In this document: piece by piece, positions 1-9,016 of the stretch
Layout: each line of letters begins with the position of its first letter
Numbering within the stretch: position 1 is the first letter of the stretch
NCBI RefSeq assembly: GCF_001701045.1
Contig: NZ_CP016757.1
Coordinates: forward strand, 434,001 to 498,000
Direction: 5' to 3'
Origin: Cloacibacillus porcorum
GTDB lineage: Bacteria; Synergistota; Synergistia; Synergistales; Synergistaceae
Length of the DNA: 64,000 nucleotides
The notes under the pieces: model-generated
Told to the model about the DNA's origin: nothing
Seen by the model: only the letters and a program-made list of their open reading frames with translations
The model's database searches: none
Program-made: the position numbers and the translations under genes

Positions 1-141
1 GTCGCGTATGACGACAAACTCCCATAGGTGCTTCAGGGAGTCGGAGATATCCCTGTATTCAATCTCTATTCCCTCTTCCCGGCAGCCGCCGAGGATCTTG
101 ACGGTCTTTGGGCACTGCATACTGCCGTATACTGTGAGCAT
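1..141 (-). CDS. Glutaredoxin-like protein, N-terminal part (cut by window edge)
   Basis: Only the first 47 codons are present; the frame runs off the left edge. The start ATG at 141 follows an AGAGGTG ribosome binding site. The protein begins MLTVYGSMQCPKTVKILGGC, with a beta-strand then a Cys-Pro-x-Thr turn, as in glutaredoxin-fold proteins. There is one cysteine in the active-site turn (C10) and another at residue 20, so it would be a monothiol-like member. A thiol-redox role is inferred from the fold; the rest of the gene is needed to confirm it. It is divergent from the TRAP operon. Confidence 0.5.
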   Translation of the reverse strand, partial: MLTVYGSMQCPKTVKILGGCREEGIEIEYRDISDSLKHLWEFVVIRD

Positions 142-390
142 CTTCGGTCACCTCTATAGATAATAGTCTCTCTGGATATGTACAATGATATATTCTATCA
201 TATTTGGTATTCTATTATCAAATTTATATATTTTTAAAACTCAAGAGAAAAATAGGCGGGGTAAGTTTTTTCCTATTTTATAGAAGGTATATTTTGTTAT
301 TTCTAACATTTGAATGGAGAACATGACCTTTTTATTAGCTTTAAAAGAATTTTTGATGATATAAAAATATATTGTTTTAGATTTGGTATA

Positions 391-419
391 TTGACAGGGC
401 TTTCAATAGGCGGTATTGT
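391..419 (+). promoter_or_regulatory. Predicted sigma-70 promoter of the TRAP operon
   Basis: A perfect -35 box TTGACA (391-396) is followed after 17 bases by TATTGT (414-419). It lies in the AT-rich 383-base gap between the glutaredoxin-like gene and dctP. It would give a 5' leader of about 100 bases. I see no other gene in this gap. Confidence 0.6.
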
Positions 420-524
420 ATAGATGTTTCCGGTAATTAGATAATTTTTCCATTTAATGGAATTAAATAATTGGCTATAACCGTATCCCAGGAGTGGGGC
501 GGATAAAAAAGGAGAGTGTAATAG

Positions 525-1514
525 ATGAAAAAGCTTACAACACTTACCGCGGTATTATGTATCATGCTGTTTGCGGCGGCGGCGACGGCCGCTCCGAAAG
601 AATTTGCCATTGCGAACGACTCCACGGATGACACCGTAACTGGACTCATGACGCAGAAACTTAAAGAGGTGCTTGAGGCGAAGTCAAAGGGAGCCTTTAA
701 GGTTGCGACGTTCCCGAACTCACAGCTCGGCTCCGACCGTGAGATCACCCAGAGCTGCCAGAACGGCGAGCTCGCCTTTGTGGTGCAGAACACCGCCCCG
801 CAGGTCAACTTTGTGCCGAAGGCCGCCGTCTTTGATCTTCCGAACCTCTTCCCGAACAAAAAGGTGGCGCGCGCCGCGCTCGACAAGTTCCAAAAGAATA
901 TCGAACCCGAATACGCGAAGGCCGGGATCGTCATGCTCGGCTTCGGAGACCAGGGCTTCCGCGTCCTCTCCTCGAATAAGGCGATCAACAAAATAGAGGA
1001 CTTCAAGGGGCTCAAGCTCCGCACAATGGAGAATAAGTATCATGTCCAGTATTGGCAGTCGCTTGGCGCGAATCCCACGCCGCTCCCTTTCAGCGAGCTC
1101 TATCTCGCGCTGCAGCAGGGTACGGTGACGGGACAGGAGAATCCCTATGAGGTCATCGTCGCGACGAAGCTCTACGAGGTGCAGAAGTATGTGATAGATA
1201 CCAACCACCTTTTCCATACGATCACGATCATCATGAGCAAAAACATCTATGACCAGCTGACGCCGGAGGAGCAGAAACTTGTCCGCGACGCGGCGCGCGA
1301 GGTCATCACCTGGGGCCGCGAGCAGGCCGACAAGCGCCACGCCGACCGGGTGGCCATTCTCAAGAAGAACAACGTTCAGATAATAAAGCTCGACGAGAAG
1401 CTGCTTGGCGAGATGCAGGCGAAGTCAAAGCCCGTCTATGACAATATCAGCAAGGCGGTCGGGGCGGATCTTGTGAAAAAGCTCCAGGACGCGGTGAAGG
1501 AAGCCTCAAAATAG
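525..1514 (+). CDS. dctP: TRAP transporter solute-binding protein, DctP family
   Basis: 329 residues, a normal length for the family. It starts with a signal peptide: Lys-Lys, a hydrophobic core and a cleavage site near ATAA-AP at residues 21-24. The start ATG has an AAGGAGAG site upstream. The mature protein has the DctP layout, including a central stretch with LKLRTMENKYHVQYWQSLGA that holds the arginine usually binding the substrate carboxylate, and GQENPYEV. It acts in the periplasm, capturing an organic acid for the DctQ-DctM channel. The ligand cannot be read from sequence; the AroE-like partner suggests a cyclic hydroxy-acid such as shikimate or quinate. Confidence 0.92.
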   Translation: MKKLTTLTAVLCIMLFAAAATAAPKEFAIANDSTDDTVTGLMTQKLKEVLEAKSKGAFKVATFPNSQLGSDREITQSCQNGELAFVVQNTAPQVNFVPKAAVFDLPNLFPNKKVARAALDKFQKNIEPEYAKAGIVMLGFGDQGFRVLSSNKAINKIEDFKGLKLRTMENKYHVQYWQSLGANPTPLPFSELYLALQQGTVTGQENPYEVIVATKLYEVQKYVIDTNHLFHTITIIMSKNIYDQLTPEEQKLVRDAAREVITWGREQADKRHADRVAILKKNNVQIIKLDEKLLGEMQAKSKPVYDNISKAVGADLVKKLQDAVKEASK

Positions 1515-1550
1515 GATTATCCCTCGCGGATAGAATTCGCTAAATCTGAC

Positions 1551-1595
1551 AGGGGGCCGGGAGTCAGCTGATTTTTCGGCAAGCTTCCGGCCCTC
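1551..1595 (+). promoter_or_regulatory. Intra-operon hairpin after dctP
   Basis: An inverted repeat, AGGGGGCCGG at 1551-1560 and CCGGCCCTCT at 1587-1596, sits in the 135-base gap between dctP and dctQ. There is no long T-run. Such hairpins often stabilise the binding-protein part of the mRNA or reduce read-through, so that the binding protein is made in excess. That role is inferred. Confidence 0.5.
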
Positions 1596-1649
1596 TTTGG
1601 TACCGGCGTCGGAGAGAACGGACAGGAAAAAGAACAAGGAGGAAATGGA

Positions 1650-2126
1650 ATGCTCAAGTGGGTAAATGATCATTTGGAAGAGACGATAATGGCCGTACTG
1701 CTCTTTCTCATCACCGCGATCATCTCATACTCGGTCATCATGCGCTATATCTTCAATGATTCCCCCTCATGGGCCGAGGAGATCACAAGGTTTTTCTTTA
1801 TATGGTCGGCTTTCATAAGCATCGGCCTCTGCATCAAGCGCCAAAGCTCCATCCGCATCGACATCCTGCTCACGGTGCTCTCGGAAAAGGCGTGCAGGGT
1901 GCTGCTGATACTGGTAAATATTTTTATAATCGCGGTTTTCGCCTACTGGCTCAAGGGAGCAGTAAGCGTGACGAAGACGCTCATCAATAACGGACAGACA
2001 AGTCCCGCGCTGCTCGTCCCCATGTGGATCATCTATGGATCGTCCGTCGTCGGCTTCGCCCTGGGGATCGTCAGGTGTGCGCAGCAGGTTTTTATAAACG
2101 CCGCCGAACTCAGGAACGGGAGGTAA
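1650..2126 (+). CDS. dctQ: TRAP transporter small permease, DctQ family
   Basis: 158 residues with four hydrophobic segments (about 15-35, 48-68, 88-108 and 128-148), the normal size and topology of DctQ. The motif SWAEEITRFFFIWSAFI after the second segment is typical. The gene has a GGAGG site and ends six bases before dctM. It forms the membrane complex with DctM and couples sodium or proton movement to uptake of the substrate delivered by DctP. Confidence 0.92.
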   Translation: MLKWVNDHLEETIMAVLLFLITAIISYSVIMRYIFNDSPSWAEEITRFFFIWSAFISIGLCIKRQSSIRIDILLTVLSEKACRVLLILVNIFIIAVFAYWLKGAVSVTKTLINNGQTSPALLVPMWIIYGSSVVGFALGIVRCAQQVFINAAELRNGR

Positions 2127-2132
2127 GATAAG

Positions 2133-3419
2133 ATGTTAGGATATGTATTTGCGGTATTTGCGATTTGCCTCGCCGTCACCGTCCCCGTCGGCATCACGAT
2201 GGGAATTTCGGCGATGGTCCCACACTTTCTCAACCCTATGTTCCCCGCTAAGATCGAATTTATCGTCCGCCAGATGGTTGGCGGCGTTGACTCCACACCG
2301 TTTATTGCGGTGCCGCTCTTTGTCCTGTCCGGCATCATCATGGCCAGGGGCGGCGTCTCGGACAAGCTCTTCAATATGTTCTCCTATTTCGCGGGAGACA
2401 AGACGGGCGGCCTGCCCTGCGCGGTTGTCGTCACCTGCCTCTTTTACGGCGCGATATCGGGCTCCGGCCCCGCGACGGTCGCCGCGATCGGCGCGATGTC
2501 GATCCCGCTTCTCGTCAGCCTCGGATATGACAAGACCTTTGTGACGGCGCTCGTCGCCACCGCCGGCGGCCTTGGCGTCATCATCCCGCCGTCGATCCCC
2601 TTCATCCTTTACGGCCTCTCGTCGGGGGTGTCGGTGGGCGCGATGTTCATCGCCGGCATTCTTCCCGGGCTTCTAATCGGCTTCTGCCTTATGGCCTACG
2701 CCTGCTACTACTGCTGGAAGCACGGAGAGGACAAGGAAAAGCTCGCCGCGTACTGCTATGAACTGCGCAAGAACGGCCTCTGGCACATCTTCTCCAAGAG
2801 CTTCTGGGCGCTCATGACCCCGGTCATCATCCTCGGCGGCATCTACGGCGGCGTGACGACCCCCACCGAGGCGGCCTGCGTCTCCGTGGTCTACGCCCTC
2901 ATCGTCTGCTGCTTCGTCTATAAGACGATGACCTTCAGGGATGTCGTCTCGGCCTTTGTCGAGGCCGTGGTCACCTATGGTCCGATAACCTTCATCCTCG
3001 CGGGCGCGATGGCCTTCGGGCGCGTCCTCACGATCATGCAGGCGCCGCAGACGATCGCGATGATGATCACCGGCCTTGTGAGCTCGAAGATAGCCATCCT
3101 CATCGTGATAAACCTCTTCCTGCTCGTCGTCGGCATGGTGATCGACACCTCGCCCGCGATCCTCATACTGACGCCGATCCTGCTGCCGCTCGTAAAGCAG
3201 ATAGGCGTGGACCCCATCCACTTCGGCATCATCATGGTCGTCAACCTCGCGATAGGTTTCGTGACGCCGCCGATGGGCATCAACCTCTTCGTCGCCAGCT
3301 CGATGACGGGCATCTCGGTGGTGACGATTGCGAGAAAGGCGATTCCCTTCATCGTTGCCTTCCTCGTCTCGCTGCTGCTGATCACATTTATACCGGCGAT
3401 AAGCCTTGCGCTGCTCTAA
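2133..3419 (+). CDS. dctM: TRAP transporter large permease, DctM family
   Basis: 428 residues and about twelve hydrophobic segments, the standard size of the TRAP channel subunit. Recognisable family stretches are GAISGSGPATVAAIGAMSIP (around residue 110), GGLGVIIPPSIPFILYG (around 145) and FVTPPMGINLFVAS near the C-terminus. It is the ion-coupled translocation subunit in the inner membrane. It follows dctQ after six bases and precedes the AroE-like gene by 20 bases, so all four are very likely one transcript. Confidence 0.95.
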   Translation: MLGYVFAVFAICLAVTVPVGITMGISAMVPHFLNPMFPAKIEFIVRQMVGGVDSTPFIAVPLFVLSGIIMARGGVSDKLFNMFSYFAGDKTGGLPCAVVVTCLFYGAISGSGPATVAAIGAMSIPLLVSLGYDKTFVTALVATAGGLGVIIPPSIPFILYGLSSGVSVGAMFIAGILPGLLIGFCLMAYACYYCWKHGEDKEKLAAYCYELRKNGLWHIFSKSFWALMTPVIILGGIYGGVTTPTEAACVSVVYALIVCCFVYKTMTFRDVVSAFVEAVVTYGPITFILAGAMAFGRVLTIMQAPQTIAMMITGLVSSKIAILIVINLFLLVVGMVIDTSPAILILTPILLPLVKQIGVDPIHFGIIMVVNLAIGFVTPPMGINLFVASSMTGISVVTIARKAIPFIVAFLVSLLLITFIPAISLALL

Positions 3420-3439
3420 TATAAGGAGATGCAATCAAG

Positions 3440-4336
3440 ATGGATAAACAGGAAATATTTAACAGCTCGGTAAATACGAAGTTTTTCGGTCTGCTCGGCA
3501 GCCCGCTGGGGCAGAGCGCGGCCCCCTTCATGCACAACAGCGTCTACCAGAAGCTGGGGATCGACGCGCTCTATGTGCCGCTCGAGCTTTCAATGGACCA
3601 GCTCGAGCCGGTGGTGACAAACCTTGAAAACTTTCACTACGCCGGTTCCGGCGTGACGATGCCCTTCAAGACGCAGGTACATAAATACCTCGACGGACTG
3701 GCGGATTCGGCGCGCTTCACGGAGGTCGTCAACACGATAGTCTTCGAGAACGGCAAAAAGATCGGCCACAACACGGACGGGACCGGTTTTGTCCTCTCAC
3801 TTCAAAAGCAGCTTGGGCTTGAGATCCCCGACCATAATTATCTCATCCTCGGGGCGGGCGGCGCGGGGACGGCGATCGCCTGTGCCCTTGCGATGGAGGG
3901 GGCGAAGGACATCAAGTCGCTCTGTATCGCGAAAGATTATTTCTGCGCCGAGACCCTCTTCGACCGCGTAGACCGGCACTTCCCCTTCGTCTGCACCATC
4001 GGCGAGATGACGGAGAAGAGCATCGCGGCGGCGCTTGAAAAGTACGACGTGATAATCCACGCGACGAAGGTGGGAATGTACCCGAAGGTCGACGAGATAC
4101 TCTTCGACCCTGACCTCCTTAAGCCGCACCACATAGTGGCCGACGTCGTCTACGTGCCGGTGGAGACGAAGCTGCTGCGCGAGGCCGCGGCCCGCGGCTG
4201 CCGGACCCTCTCCGGCCTCTGGATGAACACCTATCAGGCGGCGGAGCAGATGCGCCTCTGGCTCGGCATCGAACCGCCGATGGAGTATATGTACAACCAC
4301 AGCCTGGAGTATCTGAAGTCGCAGGGGAAGGCGTAG
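3440..4336 (+). CDS. Shikimate/quinate dehydrogenase family protein (AroE-like)
   Basis: 298 residues, slightly longer than biosynthetic AroE. The N-terminal substrate domain has LLGSPLGQSAAPFMHN (18-33), the catalytic lysine in VTMPFK (near residue 75) and VNTIV; NTDGTGF carries the conserved Asp. The NAD(P)-binding loop is GAGGAGTA. The usual H-S-x-S-P substrate loop reads Q-S-A-A-P, so the second substrate-binding serine is replaced by alanine. Being the last gene of a TRAP uptake operon, it is more likely a catabolic dehydrogenase of an imported shikimate-like acid than the pathway enzyme. A bidirectional terminator follows. Confidence 0.85.
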   Translation: MDKQEIFNSSVNTKFFGLLGSPLGQSAAPFMHNSVYQKLGIDALYVPLELSMDQLEPVVTNLENFHYAGSGVTMPFKTQVHKYLDGLADSARFTEVVNTIVFENGKKIGHNTDGTGFVLSLQKQLGLEIPDHNYLILGAGGAGTAIACALAMEGAKDIKSLCIAKDYFCAETLFDRVDRHFPFVCTIGEMTEKSIAAALEKYDVIIHATKVGMYPKVDEILFDPDLLKPHHIVADVVYVPVETKLLREAAARGCRTLSGLWMNTYQAAEQMRLWLGIEPPMEYMYNHSLEYLKSQGKA

Positions 4337-4349
4337 TAAAATAAAAAAA

Positions 4350-4377
4350 GAAAGGAGTTTATTGCGAAACTCCTTTC
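4350..4377. terminator. Bidirectional intrinsic terminator between TRAP and liv operons
   Basis: A perfect 11-bp stem, GAAAGGAGTTT (4350-4360) and AAACTCCTTTC (4367-4377), with a 6-base loop. It has an A-run on the left and a T-rich stretch on the right, so it can end the plus-strand TRAP operon and the minus-strand liv operon that converge here. Confidence 0.85.
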
Positions 4378-4389
4378 TCCTTTTGAATT

Positions 4390-5361
4390 TTATTCAGGTT
4401 TTACCGCGGTTTTTTTATTTATCCACCAATTTTTCAAACTTCCCCATACTCCCTGTGGGAGCCATATTATGAAACATACCAACGCGATGCCGTATATTAC
4501 CAATCGCAGCGCTCCCGCCATTCGTAGAAATTCAGGCAGTATCGTCAAAGAGATAGCGCCGAAGATTGGTCCCAAGAGGGTACTCATCCCACCAAAAATC
4601 ACCATTACAAGTATATTGATCGATTCACCGATTGTAAACGTTACTGGGCTGATGAATAATATGTAGTGAGCGTAGAAAGAACCTGCCAGACCAGCCAGCG
4701 CCCCGCCCACCGCAAAACTGAAGACCTTGTTTTTCATGGTGTCTATTCCCAGAGATTTGGCAAGCTCTTCATTTTCCCGGACCCCTATCAGGTTGTCTCC
4801 CAGCCTAGATGTCGTGATCCTATAAAAAAACCATGACACGACGGCCACAAAGACAAGCCCCAGATAGTAATAGTGCATGCGTGTTTCAAAGGGTATCCTT
4901 AATCCAAAGATATCTATCGGCGTGGGACGCGGTATTCCCGCGATGCCCATCGGGCCATTGGTAACTGGTATCCAGTTGACCATTATCACATTAACCAGAA
5001 CGCAGAAGAAAGCTGTTGTGATGGCCAATACATGCCCTTTGAGCCGAAGTACGAGTTTTCCAATAATATAGGAAACGATACCGGCGGCTATACCTGAGAG
5101 CCAGAATGTTATCCAAAACGACAGTCCAAACCTTGTGCTGAGGATCGCTGAAATGTAGGCTCCGATACCGTAGAATGCGGCGTGTCCCATCGATACCTGA
5201 CCGGAAAAACCCACGATCAGCGCTAAGGACAGAGCAAGGACTGCATATATCTCCGACATGACAAAGATATGCAGATAATAGTCCATCGTGAATAGATGTG
5301 GCAGTATAAGCAATACAAGAACAGCGGCAAGTATAAGCAGGTATTTTGTCGTTTTGTTCAT
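4390..5361 (-). CDS. livM: Branched-chain amino-acid ABC permease, LivM type
   Basis: 323 residues with about nine membrane segments. Family landmarks are GFSGQVSMGHAAFYGIGAY near residue 55 and the cytoplasmic coupling loop with GVRENEELAKSLGID near 200. It is the second channel subunit of a HAAT-family importer with LivH, powered by LivF and LivG. The start codon overlaps the livH stop (TAATG), so the two are translationally coupled. It is the last gene of the minus-strand operon. Confidence 0.93.
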   Translation of the reverse strand: MNKTTKYLLILAAVLVLLILPHLFTMDYYLHIFVMSEIYAVLALSLALIVGFSGQVSMGHAAFYGIGAYISAILSTRFGLSFWITFWLSGIAAGIVSYIIGKLVLRLKGHVLAITTAFFCVLVNVIMVNWIPVTNGPMGIAGIPRPTPIDIFGLRIPFETRMHYYYLGLVFVAVVSWFFYRITTSRLGDNLIGVRENEELAKSLGIDTMKNKVFSFAVGGALAGLAGSFYAHYILFISPVTFTIGESINILVMVIFGGMSTLLGPIFGAISLTILPEFLRMAGALRLVIYGIALVCFIIWLPQGVWGSLKNWWINKKTAVKPE

Positions 5362-6230
5362 TATTTACCGCCTCCGGCTAGTCCTTCTGGTTTAAATATG
5401 AAGAGCAGAATCATTAGTATAAAAGGATATGCGTCTTTGTATGCGTAGCTTACAAAACCTCCGCCAAGACTTTCGACAAGCCCAATAAGAATCGCGGCGA
5501 AAATTACGCCTTTTATCTGTCCAATGCCCCCCAAAATGATGATTACAAAAGATTTGAGGGTAACGGCGAGCCCCATGTCCGGCTGTACAAAAAACATTGC
5601 CCCGACCATTGTTCCTGCGGCGGCGGCCAGCGCGCCGCTTATGGCAAAGGTGATGGAATAGATACGGCGGACGTTAATACCAGCCAATTCAGCAGCGGTG
5701 CGGTCTTGAGCCACAGCCCTCATAGACTTGCCTGTTTTTGTATATTGTATAAACCAGGAGAGCAGGCATACTAATATTATACATAATACTAATATAGCTA
5801 GCCTTTCTCCCGTCATAAATACTCCCATGATGTCGAAGTGTATCCCATTTAACCCGGACTCGATTTTTCTGGGGTCAGCTTTGAAGAGAAAGAGTGCCAG
5901 ATTAGCCAAAGCCGTTGAGAGGCCAAAAGAGAGGAGCATGCTGTTTATGAGCGGTTTTCCCACAATTGGCCTGAATGCCGCACGTTCTATGATCACACTT
6001 AACAATCCCATTCCGGTCATGGCGACCAGAATAGAGATGAAAAAAGGGATTCCCAATAATGACGTGCTGAAAAAGCCGATAAAGGCGCCTATCATGTAAA
6101 ATTCTCCATGCGCGAAATTAGCGGTTTCCAGAATTCCGAATATAAGGGAAAGTCCCAAGGCGATTAACGCGTAAATACAACCCAGTATGATCCCGTTCAG
6201 CGTTTGTTGAAGAAAAACAGTCAGCATCAT
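5361..6230 (-). CDS. livH: Branched-chain amino-acid ABC permease, LivH type
   Basis: 289 residues, about eight membrane segments. Characteristic stretches are ALGLSLIFGILETANFAHGEF (around residues 23-43), the coupling loop MRAVAQDRTAAELAGIN and a late GGIGQIKG. A GGAGTG site precedes two adjacent ATGs; the first (6230) is used here. It pairs with LivM to form the inner-membrane pore. A strong hairpin separates it from livK upstream. Confidence 0.93.
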   Translation of the reverse strand: MMLTVFLQQTLNGIILGCIYALIALGLSLIFGILETANFAHGEFYMIGAFIGFFSTSLLGIPFFISILVAMTGMGLLSVIIERAAFRPIVGKPLINSMLLSFGLSTALANLALFLFKADPRKIESGLNGIHFDIMGVFMTGERLAILVLCIILVCLLSWFIQYTKTGKSMRAVAQDRTAAELAGINVRRIYSITFAISGALAAAAGTMVGAMFFVQPDMGLAVTLKSFVIIILGGIGQIKGVIFAAILIGLVESLGGGFVSYAYKDAYPFILMILLFIFKPEGLAGGGK

Positions 6231-6266
6231 TGCGCTTCACTCCTTAATTTCAAGAGCCGGATGTGC

Positions 6267-6310
6267 AAGGGCTGTGGAAACAGGCATCAGCTGTTTTGTG
6301 CACAGCCCTT
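6267..6310 (-). promoter_or_regulatory. Strong hairpin between livK and livH
   Basis: Arms AAGGGCTGTG (6267-6276) and CACAGCCCTT (6301-6310) are perfectly complementary, with an inner GAAACAG/CTGTTT extension. No T-run follows on the minus strand, so it looks like a processing or partial-attenuation element that favours the binding-protein message over livHM, not a full terminator. Confidence 0.55.
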
Positions 6311-6333
6311 ATTAAAAATCTCTCTAAAACTAC

Positions 6334-7485
6334 TTATTCGCCTGATATAGGTCCGGCTATGACGACGATATTGCCATCGTTGACCGCAACTATATATTCA
6401 CTGATCTGAAGCTGATTTTTAGCGTCGAAGTGGGCTTTACCCTGCGGACCCTCATATTTTATCGCCGCCAGTGCGTCGCGGACTTTGCTCCTATCCGTAG
6501 AATCTGCCTTTTCAATAGCTGTAGCGAGCATTTTCATGCAATCGTATCCCGCTTGCGCGTACTTTTCGGGATTGATTTTGTACAGAGCCTTATAGTCCGC
6601 GGTGAATTTTTTTGCCGCCGGCGTTGGTATGCTGGCGACAAAGCGGCTGGCACCGACTATTCCGTTGGCGTTTTTCTTAGCGAGTTCTATAAACTTTTCA
6701 TTGAAAGTCCCGCTGGTGGGATCCATTACAAGCATCTTTCCTCCCAGTCCCATTTCATAAAACTGAGACACTACGCGCGAAAGGTCCACGGTTTCACCGA
6801 AGAGGCAAAGAGCGTCGGCTCCTGATGCCTTTAGCTTTGTCACTATCGGATAATAGTCTGTTTCACCCTGGTTGAAATATTCTGTAAATACGGCCTTCCC
6901 ACCCAGTTTTGTCAGCTCGGCGTTGAAAGCTTCGACCGAACCGCGTCCATAATCCGTGTTGATGGCGATATAGGCCCATTTCTTTACCTTTTTGTCGTTA
7001 ACCGCCCATTTCGTAAAGGCCTTGGCGATCATTGCGGAGTTATCACAGCCGCGGAACATCCATTTGTTGCCCATCTCGGTAATCTTGGGGGCAAGTGAGA
7101 TTGGAGTGATCAGTGGTGTCTGTGATCTTTGGGCCACATCCATCATGGCCAAAGTACAGGAACTGCCGAAATCTCCGATAACTCCGGTAACCTTCTGCAT
7201 GCCGACCAATTTTTCCATCGCGGCAACTGCCGTTGCCGGAACATTGGCGCTGTCTTCAATAAATAGTTCAATTTTGTTTCCCTTTATACCGCCGGCTTTG
7301 TTCACCTCACTGACGGCCATTTCTATTCCGTTAAGGGTCAGACGCCCGTCATAGGCGATAGGGCCTGTAGTTGGCATAACTACGCCTATTTTGATGGGGC
7401 CTTTGGGAATGGCCGCGCCGGCAGTGGAAACGCACATCAAAGAAACAAGCAAGGCTGGTATCAGGTACGAGAACAACTTTTTCAT
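6334..7485 (-). CDS. livK: Branched-chain amino-acid ABC substrate-binding protein, LivK type
   Basis: 383 residues from the ATG at 7485, which has a GGAGGTG site. An upstream in-frame start would add 19 residues with no signal-peptide character, so it is rejected. The signal peptide runs to about STAGAA. The mature protein begins IPKGPIKIGVVMPTTGPIAY, the standard entry of periplasmic-binding-protein type 1 (Leu/Ile/Val receptor) domains, and has the FIEDSANVPATAVAAMEKLV helix. It binds an amino acid or a related acid in the periplasm. Exact ligand unknown. Confidence 0.92.
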   Translation of the reverse strand: MKKLFSYLIPALLVSLMCVSTAGAAIPKGPIKIGVVMPTTGPIAYDGRLTLNGIEMAVSEVNKAGGIKGNKIELFIEDSANVPATAVAAMEKLVGMQKVTGVIGDFGSSCTLAMMDVAQRSQTPLITPISLAPKITEMGNKWMFRGCDNSAMIAKAFTKWAVNDKKVKKWAYIAINTDYGRGSVEAFNAELTKLGGKAVFTEYFNQGETDYYPIVTKLKASGADALCLFGETVDLSRVVSQFYEMGLGGKMLVMDPTSGTFNEKFIELAKKNANGIVGASRFVASIPTPAAKKFTADYKALYKINPEKYAQAGYDCMKMLATAIEKADSTDRSKVRDALAAIKYEGPQGKAHFDAKNQLQISEYIVAVNDGNIVVIAGPISGE

Positions 7486-7513
7486 TACAAAAACACCTCC
7501 ATATATTTTTATC

Positions 7514-8221
7514 CTACACTCCGAGGTAGGATTTCCGCACATTGTCGTCTTTTAAAAGATCTGGCCCCTTGCCGGAAAGAACTACTCGTCCGGTTTCCAG
7601 AACGTAGGCGTAGTCTGCGATGGAGAGGGCCATGAAAGCGTTTTGTTCGACCAATATAACCGATGTACCGTTATCGCGTATCTTTTTGATGATGTCTACC
7701 ACTTTCTCAACTATTATCGGCGCTAAGCCAAGCGATGGCTCATCGAGCAGCAGCAGCTTAGGCTCGGACATCAGAGCTCTGGCGATCGCCAGCATCTGCT
7801 GCTCTCCGCCGCTCAAACTGCCGGCCAGCTGTTTCTTACGTTCCGCCAAGATGGGGAAATTTGTAAAAGCCATATCCAGGCGATCGGATATAACTTTGGG
7901 ATCTTTAATGGAAATGCCGCCCATTTCAAGGTTTTCCTGGACCGTCATCTTTGGCCATACCCTTCTACCCTCCGGGCACTGGGATAGGCCGGCGGCTACG
8001 ATTTCTTCTGGATGCATATTCTGGATAAACTGTCCGTTAAATTCTATAGTGCCGGAGGTCGGTCTTAAAACACCAGACAGACACATCATGAAGGTACTTT
8101 TTCCGGCTCCGTTTGCTCCGATCAACGTCACGATAGAGCCTTTTTCCGCCTCAATGGTAATGTCATGTAAAGCCTCTATCCTCCCATATCCAGCGCAAAG
8201 ATTCTTAACGCTAAGAAACAT
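7514..8221 (-). CDS. livF: Branched-chain amino-acid ABC ATPase, LivF type
   Basis: 235 residues, normal for LivF. Walker A is GANGAGKST (around 34-42), the signature is LSGGEQQMLAIARAL, and Walker B is LLLLDEPSLGLAP. The stretch CPEGRRVWPKMTVQENLEMG is typical of LivF and not LivG. Its start lies inside the end of livG (11-base overlap). It hydrolyses ATP on the cytoplasmic side together with LivG. Confidence 0.94.
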   Translation of the reverse strand: MFLSVKNLCAGYGRIEALHDITIEAEKGSIVTLIGANGAGKSTFMMCLSGVLRPTSGTIEFNGQFIQNMHPEEIVAAGLSQCPEGRRVWPKMTVQENLEMGGISIKDPKVISDRLDMAFTNFPILAERKKQLAGSLSGGEQQMLAIARALMSEPKLLLLDEPSLGLAPIIVEKVVDIIKKIRDNGTSVILVEQNAFMALSIADYAYVLETGRVVLSGKGPDLLKDDNVRKSYLGV

Positions 8222-8993
8222 TTTGCCGGAACCCCCTTCCTAAATATGCTTCTATTACTCTGGGATCTTTTGCCACCTCACTGGGAACGCCCTCAGTGAG
8301 TTTCTCTCCATAACAGAGAACGGCAAGCCTGTCCGAGATAGAAACGACAAGATTCATATTATGTTCGATCAGAAACACGGTAATTTTTCGTTCATTTCTT
8401 ATTTTTAGGATGATATCTATAAGTTCTTTTGTCTCCGCGGGGTTAAGACCGGTGGCTGGTTCATCAAGGAGCAGTAATTTTGGAGATGTCGCCAGAGCTA
8501 GAGCTACCGCCAGCATTCTTTGTTTCCCGTACGGGATGTTTTTAACTAAAAAGTTTTTCCAGTCATAAAGTCCGCAAAACTCTAAAATTTCGTCTGCTTG
8601 TTTCTGTGTCTCAATATTTTCTTTTTTGGATACAGGCCCGTTCCATAAGATATCAATGATATTTGCGTGCCGGTGTTGGCTGAAGCCGATCTTTATGCTG
8701 TCGGCTACGGTAACGTCAGCGAAGATGTTCGTCTTCTGAAACGTCCGGACAAGTCCCAGCTTTGCCGTTTCATACGGTTCTTTTCCAGTTATATCATGGC
8801 CGTCAAAAGATACCGTCCCGGAAGTAGGTTTTAAAAAACCGCTTACAAGATTAAAAAAAGTTGTTTTCCCTGCGCCATTAGGACCTATCAGAGACATTAT
8901 CTCTCCTTCCCTGACATCCAGATCGACTTTTTCAACCGCTTTTAACCCTCCAAAATGTATGGATAAAGCTCGGGCTTCTAGTAGGGCTTCCAT
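8211..8993 (-). CDS. livG: Branched-chain amino-acid ABC ATPase, LivG type
   Basis: 260 residues. Walker A is GPNGAGKTT, Walker B LLLLDEPATGLNP, and the segment LGLVRTFQKTNIFADVTV is the LivG-specific region. The canonical LSGG signature is degenerate: the matching stretch reads IPYGKQRMLAVALAL, lacking the usual Ser-Gly-Gly. Some LivG proteins show this, leaving one complete ATP site made with LivF. The start has a GGAGGAAGGT site. It is the first transporter gene after iclR. Confidence 0.92.
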   Translation of the reverse strand: MEALLEARALSIHFGGLKAVEKVDLDVREGEIMSLIGPNGAGKTTFFNLVSGFLKPTSGTVSFDGHDITGKEPYETAKLGLVRTFQKTNIFADVTVADSIKIGFSQHRHANIIDILWNGPVSKKENIETQKQADEILEFCGLYDWKNFLVKNIPYGKQRMLAVALALATSPKLLLLDEPATGLNPAETKELIDIILKIRNERKITVFLIEHNMNLVVSISDRLAVLCYGEKLTEGVPSEVAKDPRVIEAYLGRGFRQNVS

Positions 8994-9016
8994 TTGTACC
9001 TTCCTCCCTCTATGTT

